DNA of 9,227 bases from CAIVPM01 sp049242885 (lineage in GTDB: Bacteria; Bacteroidota; Bacteroidia; Chitinophagales; Chitinophagaceae): contig JBMLOQ010000020.1 in the NCBI GenBank assembly GCA_049242885.1, positions 1 to 9,227 of the forward strand. Reading direction: 5' to 3'. Position numbers and translations under genes: made by a program. Below, piece after piece: positions 1 through 6,887 of this stretch. Below the pieces are notes generated by a model that saw only the letters and a program-made list of their open reading frames with translations, was not told the DNA's origin and did no database searches. How positions within the stretch are numbered: the first letter of the stretch is position 1; the number at the start of each line of letters is the position of its first letter.

Positions 1-7
1 AAACGAT

Positions 8-28
8 TTAAACCTTAAACGTTAAACC
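8..28. repeat. Three tandem 7-bp units (TTAAACS)
   Basis: TTAAACC, TTAAACG and TTAAACC follow one another directly just past the stop codon of the minus-strand amidohydrolase gene, with a partial match further left at the window edge. The function is unknown and chance is likely in such AT-rich DNA. Confidence 0.4.
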
Positions 29-3000
29 CTACTCTTCCTCTGCTTCAACCTCTAACATACCTAATTTATGGCCATGGTCTAAGCAAGTACTCACTAATTT
101 ATAACTTGGCATTGCAGGTATTGTAGGACGACCTTGTGATTTTTCGCCTAACATTTTTGTACTTAATCGTAAACGCTCAGATGCAATTTGCTTTCTTAAC
201 TCTGCATCTTTATCTCTATCAAAATAGATTGTGCCATCTACAATGGTGTACAACGCTTTGGCATAAATACTTAATGGATTAGCACTCCAAATTACCACAT
301 CTGCATCTTTACCTACTTTTATACTTCCTACTTTATTATCAATACGAAGCATTTTTGCGGCATTTATAGTAACCATTTTCCAAGCATCTTGCTCGCTTAC
401 ATTGCTATACTTAACAGATTTTGCAGCCTCTTGATTTAGTCTTCTAGCCATTTCAGCATCATCACTATTTATGGCAACATTTACACCTACAGCATTCATA
501 ATTCCTGGATTGTAAGGAATAGCATCTTGCACTTCTAATTTATAAGCCCACCAATCGCTAAATGTACCTGCATTGGCACCATGGGCTTTCATTTTATCAG
601 CTACTTTGTAGCCTTCTAAAATGTGTGTGAAAGTGTTTATTTTGAAACCAAATTTTTCTGCCACTCGCATGGTATTCGTAATTTCACTTTGTAAATAACT
701 ATGACAAGTAATAAAACGTTTACTATCCATAATTTCTACTAAAGCATCTAACTCTAAATCTCTACGAACCAAGTTTGGATTACTTGGATTAGTTTTTAAA
801 GCTTCTTCTCTTAACTGTTTATAAGTTTTTGCTCTGGTAAACGCATCCATCAACACTTGTTCAACACCCATTCTTGTATCAGGAAATCTAACATTTCCTT
901 GTGAAGATGCAGTACGTTTTACATTTTCGCCTAATGCAAATTTTATGTAACCTGGCCAATCTTTAAACTGCAAACCTTCATCAGTTACCCCCCAACGCAG
1001 TTTTATAAGTTGTGTTTGACCACCAATGGTATTGGCACTTCCATGTAAAATATGACTGGTAGTTACACCACCACTCAATTGACGATAAATATTTACATCA
1101 TCAGGATCTAAATTGTCTTTTATTCTTACTTCAGCCGTATTGCTTTGTCCACCTTCGTTTATACTAGCAGTGGCAATATGACTGTGTTCGTCAATAATAC
1201 CAGCAGTTACAAATTTTCCTGTTCCATCAATTGTTTTAGATGCAGAACTGTTTAAGTTTTTGCCTATTTTAACAATCTTCCCATCTTGCAACAACACATC
1301 TGTATTTTCTAAAACAGCCTCTTTTTCGCTAGTCCAAACTGTTGCATTTTTTATAAGGATAGTTTCTTGCTTTGGAACATCATTTTCTGCAGCACCATAA
1401 GCTGCAAAAGGATAAATTATATTACCCAATTTAGGCATTGGTTTAGGCTTTGTACTATCTGGTTTAACTGCTGTTAAGTCTGTATTGGTTGCAGTCCAAG
1501 TAAAGGAATTGCCTAAACTATCTACTCCTGTTCCTTGCCAAATACCATTTGCGTTTACACCACTTAATCTATACCCATTTGCTGAAGTTGTTGCAGGTGC
1601 TATTGAAGGACGATTTCCTCCAAAACCTCCACCACCCATGCTTCTTCTTTTTGGTGCAGGAGCAAAATTTAATTTCACCATTTTACCATCATAACTTAAT
1701 TTTCCAGCTAAAGTATCTTTACCTATAACTGAAATTTCTGTAGGGCTTTTTATGTTTAAAGTATAATCTTCTTTACCATTGGCAGATGTAAGCACTAAAG
1801 CATAGTTTCCATTAATATTACTCCAATTGTCTTCTTTTACTACATATTTTTCTCCTTGAATGTAATTGTAATGGATAGTTGTTTTTTCATTAAAAATATT
1901 GCCATTGGCCACTACAAAATTTGCCAATTTGCCAACTTCTAAACTTCCCACTTTATTATAAACATTAAGCCAAGTTGCAGGTGTTTTAGTTAAGGCATCC
2001 ATAGCAGCTATTTCAGTTAATCCATGTTCAATAGCTTTTCTAAGATTAGCAATAAAAGTTTTAGCATCACGAACATCGCTAGTAGTAAAAGCAAATGAAA
2101 CGCCAGCTTTTTCTAAAACTGCTGGATTAGTTGGTGCTAATTCCCAGTGCTTCATATCTGCCATGCTCACAAAACGGGCATCATTAGGATCTTCTACATC
2201 CTGTGCTGTAGGAAAATTTAAACCTACAATTACAGGAATTTTAGCTTTCACTAACTCATTCACTCGTTGATATTCCTTGCCTGTTCCTTTAATGATGTAA
2301 GAAGAGTTGAATTCTTTTCCAATTCTATCTGCTCTAAGCAAATTCCAAATTTCACCATTGCTAAATCTAGCATTTACATCAAATATTTGAGGTAATGAAA
2401 GATTATCTGTCCAATTTTTTAAAGTGATATTTACGCCTTCGGCAGAAGGATTGTTTTTGTACCATAAAGCATCTAAATAAGTTTGACGTAGCAATGCAAT
2501 GGTTCCCATTAAACTACTTGGATAACTTTGGGTAGAAGTACCAGAGTTAAACGACAAATGATTACTAGCCCTTTCTTTTAATATTGTAAAATTTTCTTTA
2601 CTATTACTCAATGTAACCACTGTTCCTGAGCCTCTAGCTATACCATCTTTCACGTGAGAGAGCACTGCACCAAAGCCTGCTTCTCGAAATGCTTTGGCTT
2701 TAGCTTCATCAGATGCAAAAACTTTATAAGCATCTACATCAGGTTTTAATGCTTGATTCCAACCATAAGCACCCTTTACATTACTGTTAAGTTGTGCTGC
2801 TCCAAAAAAACCTTGTGGCGTTTGAGGGCGTTGTGGTGTTGGCATACCATAATCGCTATAAATATCAATAAACGATGGATAAATGTATTTGCCAGCACAG
2901 TTTACTACAATGGCTTCTTTAGGAATAACCACATTTACCCCAACAGCAGTTATTACCCCATCTTTAATAACCATGGTAGCATTAGATAATAAACTACCAC

Positions 3001-3145
3001 TATGCTGAACTATGGTGGCATTGGTAAATGCCATGCAGCCCGTTCGTTTGTCTGCTACACCATTGGTATAAAAAGTTTCTTGAGCTTTTACAGAAACTAC
3101 CAATAACAATAAATAAACTACACCAAGCAATTTTCTCATTTGCAT
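29..3145 (-). CDS. Exported tandem amidohydrolase-family protein (two amidohydrolase domains, N-terminal one degenerate)
   Basis: The 1038-residue product begins with a signal peptide (residues 1 to about 21: basic MRK, a leucine/valine core, then KAQ-E), so it should be exported. It holds two amidohydrolase-like units. The first (about 40-435) has the typical N-terminal beta region, but the metal-binding HxH after the PSFID turn is replaced by Y96-S-D98. The second (about 596-975) keeps IDEHSH (H654, H656), further candidate ligands H815 and H841, and the SDD motif (D895), so it is the likely active, metal-dependent hydrolase, of the imidazolonepropionase-like type. Between them lie a beta-rich segment (about 440-560) and a Gly/Arg/Pro-rich linker (about 497-515). 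The C-terminus ends in an acidic tail. Two starts six bases apart are possible (MQM); the first is used here. The gene diverges from lpxC-fabZ, and no terminator is visible in the 28 bases left of its stop. The substrate cannot be told from sequence; a peptide-like or cyclic amide is an inference only. Confidence 0.9.
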   Translation of the reverse strand: MQMRKLLGVVYLLLLVVSVKAQETFYTNGVADKRTGCMAFTNATIVQHSGSLLSNATMVIKDGVITAVGVNVVIPKEAIVVNCAGKYIYPSFIDIYSDYGMPTPQRPQTPQGFFGAAQLNSNVKGAYGWNQALKPDVDAYKVFASDEAKAKAFREAGFGAVLSHVKDGIARGSGTVVTLSNSKENFTILKERASNHLSFNSGTSTQSYPSSLMGTIALLRQTYLDALWYKNNPSAEGVNITLKNWTDNLSLPQIFDVNARFSNGEIWNLLRADRIGKEFNSSYIIKGTGKEYQRVNELVKAKIPVIVGLNFPTAQDVEDPNDARFVSMADMKHWELAPTNPAVLEKAGVSFAFTTSDVRDAKTFIANLRKAIEHGLTEIAAMDALTKTPATWLNVYNKVGSLEVGKLANFVVANGNIFNEKTTIHYNYIQGEKYVVKEDNWSNINGNYALVLTSANGKEDYTLNIKSPTEISVIGKDTLAGKLSYDGKMVKLNFAPAPKRRSMGGGGFGGNRPSIAPATTSANGYRLSGVNANGIWQGTGVDSLGNSFTWTATNTDLTAVKPDSTKPKPMPKLGNIIYPFAAYGAAENDVPKQETILIKNATVWTSEKEAVLENTDVLLQDGKIVKIGKNLNSSASKTIDGTGKFVTAGIIDEHSHIATASINEGGQSNTAEVRIKDNLDPDDVNIYRQLSGGVTTSHILHGSANTIGGQTQLIKLRWGVTDEGLQFKDWPGYIKFALGENVKRTASSQGNVRFPDTRMGVEQVLMDAFTRAKTYKQLREEALKTNPSNPNLVRRDLELDALVEIMDSKRFITCHSYLQSEITNTMRVAEKFGFKINTFTHILEGYKVADKMKAHGANAGTFSDWWAYKLEVQDAIPYNPGIMNAVGVNVAINSDDAEMARRLNQEAAKSVKYSNVSEQDAWKMVTINAAKMLRIDNKVGSIKVGKDADVVIWSANPLSIYAKALYTIVDGTIYFDRDKDAELRKQIASERLRLSTKMLGEKSQGRPTIPAMPSYKLVSTCLDHGHKLGMLEVEAEEE

Positions 3146-3502
3146 TTAATTTAGAATTAGAAGGGATGAAGGTAGGGGAATTTAAAATTGAGCATTTGTA
3201 AAACTTTTAACACTATTAAATCTTCAGTATTTTTTAATATTATTTAAATAATTGGTTTAATGGACTGCTTGCAAAACCTATTTAATAGTAAGATATATAA
3301 TAAAAAGTGTATCTGTTAGCTATGCTAGTATTAGCAAGCATATTTTATTGAACGTAAACCCTTGCTGTGGTTTATTCACCTCAAAAAGCGAATGATTTAT
3401 GTAGAAAAATTTTGAAACTTTTTTTGGATGAGTATCAGTAAATTTAATTTCATTCTTTCAAAAAAATTCATTCACTTATTTTTGTTGCTCTAATAACATA
3501 AA
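3146..3502. other. Divergent intergenic region between the amidohydrolase gene and lpxC-fabZ
   Basis: These 357 bases hold no convincing ORF or RNA gene. The right end carries a good -7 element for lpxC-fabZ (listed separately). For the minus-strand gene no exact TAnnTTTG is present; the nearest is TAGGTTTT read leftward from 3280 to 3273, without a clear -33 partner, so that promoter is unassigned. A perfect 14-bp AT-only palindrome lies at 3239-3252. AGCAAG (3333-3338) and CTTGCT (3361-3366) form a short inverted repeat with a 22-base gap. Neither has a known function. Confidence 0.6.
3456..3484 (+). promoter_or_regulatory. Bacteroidota-type promoter of lpxC-fabZ
   Basis: TATTTTTG at 3477-3484 is an exact match to the Bacteroidota -7 consensus TAnnTTTG. 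A weak -33 candidate, TTTC (3456-3459), sits 17 bases upstream. Transcription would begin about 12-15 bases before the ATG at 3503, giving a very short leader. No Shine-Dalgarno sequence is present; the bases before the ATG are A-rich, as is usual in this phylum. Confidence 0.5.
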
Positions 3503-4915
3503 ATGGATTTAAAATTTAACCCCGATAAGCAACATACTTTACAGCAACAAGCTAGCATTAGTGGCACAGGATTACATACAGGAATAATGGTTGACATGGT
3601 TTTAAAACCAGCCAATCCTGGCTTTGGGTTTCAGTTTCAAAGAGTTGATTTGCCTGGACAACCTATAATAAAAGCAGATTGTGATTTAGTTACTGACACC
3701 AGTAGAGGTACTACTTTACAAGTAGGAGATGCCAAAGTAAGCACTGTAGAGCATGTATTAGCTGCATTGGTTGGTATGGGAGTTGATAATTGTTTGATTG
3801 AAGTTAATGGCCCAGAAATGCCAATAATTGATGGTAGTAGTGAGCCATTTGTAAATTTAATTGAGGAAGCAGGGGTAGTTGAGCAGGAAGCTGCCAAGAT
3901 TTGGTACAGCATAGATGAAAATATTATGTTTTACGACGAAGGTAAAAAGGTAGAAATGGTTGCCATGCCAGCAGTAGAGTATCAAATCACTACATTAATT
4001 GATTTTAATAGTCCAGTTTTAGGTACCCAACATGCAGGTTTAAAATCGATAAAAGAATTTAAATCTGAGATTTCTCCTTGCCGTACATTTTGTTTTTTGC
4101 ACGAACTTGAAATGTTGTTGGATAATGATTTAATTAAAGGAGGAGATATCAACAACGCCATTGTGGTAGTTGACAAGCCTGTTACAAAAGAAGAAATGCT
4201 TCGCTTAGCAAAAGCATTTAAACGAGATAAAATTGAAATTAAAAGCGAAGGCTATTTAAATAATTTAGAACTCCGTTTTCCCAACGAGCCAGCTCGTCAT
4301 AAATTATTAGATGTAATTGGCGATTTGGCTTTGATTGGCTACCCTATAAAAGGAAGAATTATTGCTAATCGTCCTGGCCATAGCACCAATGTGGAGTTTG
4401 CAAAAAAAATAAAGCAGTACATCAAAAAAAATAAGCACGTTAAAGATGTACCAGTTTACGATCCTTCACAAACTCCTGTGTACAATCTTCAACAAATAGA
4501 AAAAACTTTACCACATCGTCATCCATTTTTATTAGTAGATAAAATTATAGAACTTACTGATAACAAAATTGTAGGCATTAAGCAAGTAAGTTTTAACGAG
4601 TGGTTTTTCCCTGGCCATTTTCCTAATAATCCAGTAATGCCTGGTGTTTTGCAAATTGAAGCTTTAGCACAAACTGGTGGAATTTTATGTATAAATAGTA
4701 TGCCTCCAGGTCTTTATGATACTTATTTTTTAAAGATTGATAATTGTAAATTCAAACAAAAAGTAGTGCCAGGAGATACCATGATTTTGAAAATGGAATT
4801 TGCTGCTCCAATACGAAGAGGAATTTGTGAAATGAAAGGTACCGTATATGTTGGAGGCAAAGTAGCTACAGAAGCAGATTTGGTTGCACAGGTTGTAAAA
4901 AGAGTAGAAGAGTAA
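3503..4915 (+). CDS. lpxC-fabZ: Bifunctional UDP-3-O-acyl-N-acetylglucosamine deacetylase / 3-hydroxyacyl-ACP dehydratase
   Basis: This 470-residue cytoplasmic fusion combines the committed step of lipid A synthesis with a dehydration step of fatty acid elongation, two enzymes that draw on the same 3-hydroxyacyl-ACP pool. The LpxC part (about 10-303) shows GTGLHTG (21-27), the VEH motif (E83 as likely catalytic base, H84 as zinc ligand), H266-x3-D270 as the other zinc ligands, and RPGHS with the catalytic His at 293. A lysine-rich linker (about 301-324) leads to the FabZ part (about 325-470), with LPHRHPFLLVD (336-346), the catalytic His at 372 in PGHFP, and E386 in IEALAQ. Each part is close to the length of its stand-alone E. 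coli counterpart. The fusion is characteristic of Bacteroidota. It stands alone here: its own promoter and terminator flank it, and lpxD and lpxA are not adjacent. Two A8 runs (4402-4409 and 4424-4431) fall in the linker. Confidence 0.97.
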   Translation: MDLKFNPDKQHTLQQQASISGTGLHTGIMVDMVLKPANPGFGFQFQRVDLPGQPIIKADCDLVTDTSRGTTLQVGDAKVSTVEHVLAALVGMGVDNCLIEVNGPEMPIIDGSSEPFVNLIEEAGVVEQEAAKIWYSIDENIMFYDEGKKVEMVAMPAVEYQITTLIDFNSPVLGTQHAGLKSIKEFKSEISPCRTFCFLHELEMLLDNDLIKGGDINNAIVVVDKPVTKEEMLRLAKAFKRDKIEIKSEGYLNNLELRFPNEPARHKLLDVIGDLALIGYPIKGRIIANRPGHSTNVEFAKKIKQYIKKNKHVKDVPVYDPSQTPVYNLQQIEKTLPHRHPFLLVDKIIELTDNKIVGIKQVSFNEWFFPGHFPNNPVMPGVLQIEALAQTGGILCINSMPPGLYDTYFLKIDNCKFKQKVVPGDTMILKMEFAAPIRRGICEMKGTVYVGGKVATEADLVAQVVKRVEE

Positions 4916-4936
4916 AAGAATTAAATAATAAGTTTT

Positions 4937-4976
4937 AAAAAAGCGTTTGCATTGCAAACGCTTTTTTATTTTTTTT
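4937..4976 (+). terminator. Rho-independent terminator after lpxC-fabZ
   Basis: A perfect inverted repeat with 15-base arms (4937-4951 and 4953-4967) separated by one base gives a strong hairpin with core GCGTTTGC/GCAAACGC. It is followed by a T-rich tract to 4976. An A-run on the left flank means it could also act on leftward transcripts. It lies 21 bases after the lpxC-fabZ stop and separates that gene from the transporter. Confidence 0.9.
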
Positions 4977-5001
4977 GGTTAATTAAAATATGCTATTTTT
5001 C
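4974..5001 (+). promoter_or_regulatory. Candidate promoter of the transporter-kinase unit
   Basis: TATTTTTC (4994-5001) matches TAnnTTTG at all but the last base. TTTG (4974-4977) lies 16 bases upstream, a little closer than usual for a Bacteroidota -33 element and overlapping the T-tract of the preceding terminator. The strong terminator upstream makes a promoter in this gap necessary, but the exact site is uncertain. Confidence 0.4.
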
Positions 5002-5024
5002 AACCCTAAAAAATTAATTGTTAT

Positions 5025-6851
5025 ATGAATCAACAAACGAGTGCAAACTCTAAAGTGCCAACCAATTATGCTGCCCTTACTACATTAGTGGTAGTTTTTT
5101 TCTTTTGGGGTTTTATTGCAGCTGGAAACAGTGTTTTTATTCCCTTTTGTAAAAACTATTTTCACTTAGATCAGTTTCAAAGTCAGTTAGTAGATTTTGC
5201 GTTTTACCTTGCGTATTATATAGGAGCATTAATCTTATATATTTTTGGGTCATTAGGTGGTAAAGATTTAGTGGGCAGTTGGGGTTATAAAAAGAGTATT
5301 GTTTACGGATTGCTTTTTTCTGCACTTGGAGCTACAGCAATGATTTTAGCTGTAAATGGTCAATCGTTTAATGGTATGTTGATTGGTTTGTTTATAGTTG
5401 CACTTGGTTTTAGTTTACAACAAACCGCTGCACAGCCATTTGCTATTTCTTTAGGGGATGAAAGCTCAGGAAACTCTAGGGTAAATTTAGGTGGTGGCAT
5501 TAATTCTTTGGGCACAACAATTGGTCCATTAGTTGTTGCAATTGCTTTGTTTGGAAGTGCTGCAAGCGTTTGTGATGATGATATTAATAAATTGCCTTTA
5601 AGTAAAGTAATTTATTTATACGTATGTGTTGGATTATTGTTTATTGGTGCAGCCGTTTTATTTGCAACTTCAAAAAAAGTACCAGCAGGTAGGATAGAAG
5701 AGAAAACAGAAAAATCTAGTAAAGCATTAAAATCTTTATTAGTTATGACTGGGTTATTAATCATTGCATTTATTCCAGTTTTTTCAAGTTATAAAGGCGA
5801 AACTATCGACAAAATTGAGGCTATTAAAAAAACATATGCTACTCAAACTCAAGCAATAACTAATTTAGAATGTTCTGTAGGTAAAAAAACTGCTGAAGAG
5901 AAAACAGCTATTTATGCCCAAATAGATGAAATTAAAAAAACATACAAAGCTCAAACCGATGAAATAAATGTGTTGTTAAAGCCATTAGAGCATAAAAGAT
6001 TGATTTGGTTGTTAATTGCCTTGGGTATTGTTACAATTGGTCTTCCTGTATTAAATAAAACAGCTTCAAAGCAAAAGAAAGACTGGGGAGCCATGCAATA
6101 TCCTCAATTGGTATTGGGTATGCTAGCTATTTTTGTGTATGTAGGAGTAGAAGTTGCAATTGGAAGTAATTTAGGTGAACTATTAAAGCAACAACAATTT
6201 GGTGGTTATCGTTCATCTGAAATTGCACCTTTTATAGCAATGTATTGGGGCAGTTTGATGATTGGTAGATGGACAGGTTCTATTGCTGTTTTTGAACTTG
6301 CAGAAAAAACTAAAACAATTTTAAAATTTGTTGTGCCTTTAGCTGCGTTTGGGATTGTATTGTTACTAACCTATTTAGCAGGTCATAATGTTACCCCATT
6401 GTATTGGTATATTTTATGTGTAGTGGTGCAAATGTTAATTTCATATTTTGGAAAAGATAATCCAGCAAAAACATTGTTGTATTTTGGTTTATTTGGTGTA
6501 GTTGCTACAGCAATTGGTTTGTTTACAACTGGTACAATAGCTGTTTATGCTTTTTTAAGTGGCGGTTTAGCTTGCTCTATAATGTGGCCTTGTATATTTT
6601 CTTTATCTGTTGCAGGTTTAGGCAAGTATACCAGCCAAGCATCTGCATTTTTGATTATGATGATTTTGGGAGGTTCTATTTTCCCACCAGTTCAGGGTAA
6701 GTTAGCAGATATTATTGGTATTCATCAATCATTTATTGTTCCTTTATTATGTTTTGCATATGTAGCTTATTTTGCATACCAAGTAAAAGGTATTTTAAGA
6801 AAACAAGGAATTGATTACGAAGCACAAACAACAAGTGCAGGTGGACACTAA
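5025..6851 (+). CDS. FucP/GluP-type MFS sugar transporter, enlarged by an inserted membrane hairpin
   Basis: This inner-membrane sugar transporter has 608 residues, whereas FucP/GluP relatives usually have about 410-440. The N-terminal half has six hydrophobic segments (about 17-39, 53-75, 90-110, 116-134, 158-182, 193-214) and family signatures: FFFWGF (25-30), a TAAQPF segment (134-139) and INSLGTT (159-165). The C-terminal half has YWGSLMIGRWTG (407-418), SIMWPCIFSL (518-527) and TSQASAF (536-542). The extra length comes from two places. Residues about 237-343 form two added membrane segments around a hydrophilic, coiled-coil-like stretch (about 254-322) with a repeated IKKTY motif. Two more hydrophobic segments lie at about 457-475 and 482-500. 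Positions equivalent to the FucP proton-coupling acids are S36 and Q133. It ends in tandem stops (TAA TAG), 36 bases before the ROK kinase gene, so the two are probably co-transcribed. Glucose or a related hexose is the likely substrate, by inference from the neighbour. Confidence 0.85.
   Translation: MNQQTSANSKVPTNYAALTTLVVVFFFWGFIAAGNSVFIPFCKNYFHLDQFQSQLVDFAFYLAYYIGALILYIFGSLGGKDLVGSWGYKKSIVYGLLFSALGATAMILAVNGQSFNGMLIGLFIVALGFSLQQTAAQPFAISLGDESSGNSRVNLGGGINSLGTTIGPLVVAIALFGSAASVCDDDINKLPLSKVIYLYVCVGLLFIGAAVLFATSKKVPAGRIEEKTEKSSKALKSLLVMTGLLIIAFIPVFSSYKGETIDKIEAIKKTYATQTQAITNLECSVGKKTAEEKTAIYAQIDEIKKTYKAQTDEINVLLKPLEHKRLIWLLIALGIVTIGLPVLNKTASKQKKDWGAMQYPQLVLGMLAIFVYVGVEVAIGSNLGELLKQQQFGGYRSSEIAPFIAMYWGSLMIGRWTGSIAVFELAEKTKTILKFVVPLAAFGIVLLLTYLAGHNVTPLYWYILCVVVQMLISYFGKDNPAKTLLYFGLFGVVATAIGLFTTGTIAVYAFLSGGLACSIMWPCIFSLSVAGLGKYTSQASAFLIMMILGGSIFPPVQGKLADIIGIHQSFIVPLLCFAYVAYFAYQVKGILRKQGIDYEAQTTSAGGH
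5817..5968 (+). repeat. Internal coiled-coil repeat in the transporter insertion
   Basis: The stretch IEAIKKTYATQTQAI (residues 264-278) recurs as IDEIKKTYKAQTDEI (300-314), exactly 36 codons later. At DNA level the 14 bases ATTAAAAAAACATA are identical at 5823-5836 and 5931-5944. The pattern suggests an old internal duplication inside the inserted domain. Confidence 0.7.
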
Positions 6852-6887
6852 TAGCTTGTATTAATCCTAATAAAGTAAATTTAAATA

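Noticed and set aside
1485..1694. Open frame on the plus strand inside the amidohydrolase gene (69 codons)
   Set aside because: It is antisense to the Gly/Pro-rich linker region of a well-supported gene, and its proline-rich translation reflects the complement of that linker.
2753..2989. Open frame on the plus strand inside the amidohydrolase gene (78 codons)
   Set aside because: Antisense to the conserved first domain; the translation has no recognisable motif.
3333..3366. Inverted repeat AGCAAG...CTTGCT in the divergent region as a terminator or riboswitch
   Set aside because: The arms are only six bases with a 22-base gap and no T-tract, and no riboswitch pattern is recognisable.
3637..4176. 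Two minus-strand open frames inside lpxC-fabZ
   Set aside because: They oppose the catalytic LpxC domain and show no motif or promoter.
4730..4957. Minus-strand open frame over the end of lpxC-fabZ and its terminator
   Set aside because: It starts inside the terminator hairpin, and its translation is a low-complexity reflection of AT-rich DNA.
5137..5325. Minus-strand open frame inside the transporter gene
   Set aside because: Antisense to conserved membrane segments; no supporting motif.
5826..5940. Three A7 runs in the transporter insertion as frameshift sites
   Set aside because: They encode lysine codons in repeated motifs, are shorter than typical slippage tracts, and I found no reason to think a shifted product would be useful.
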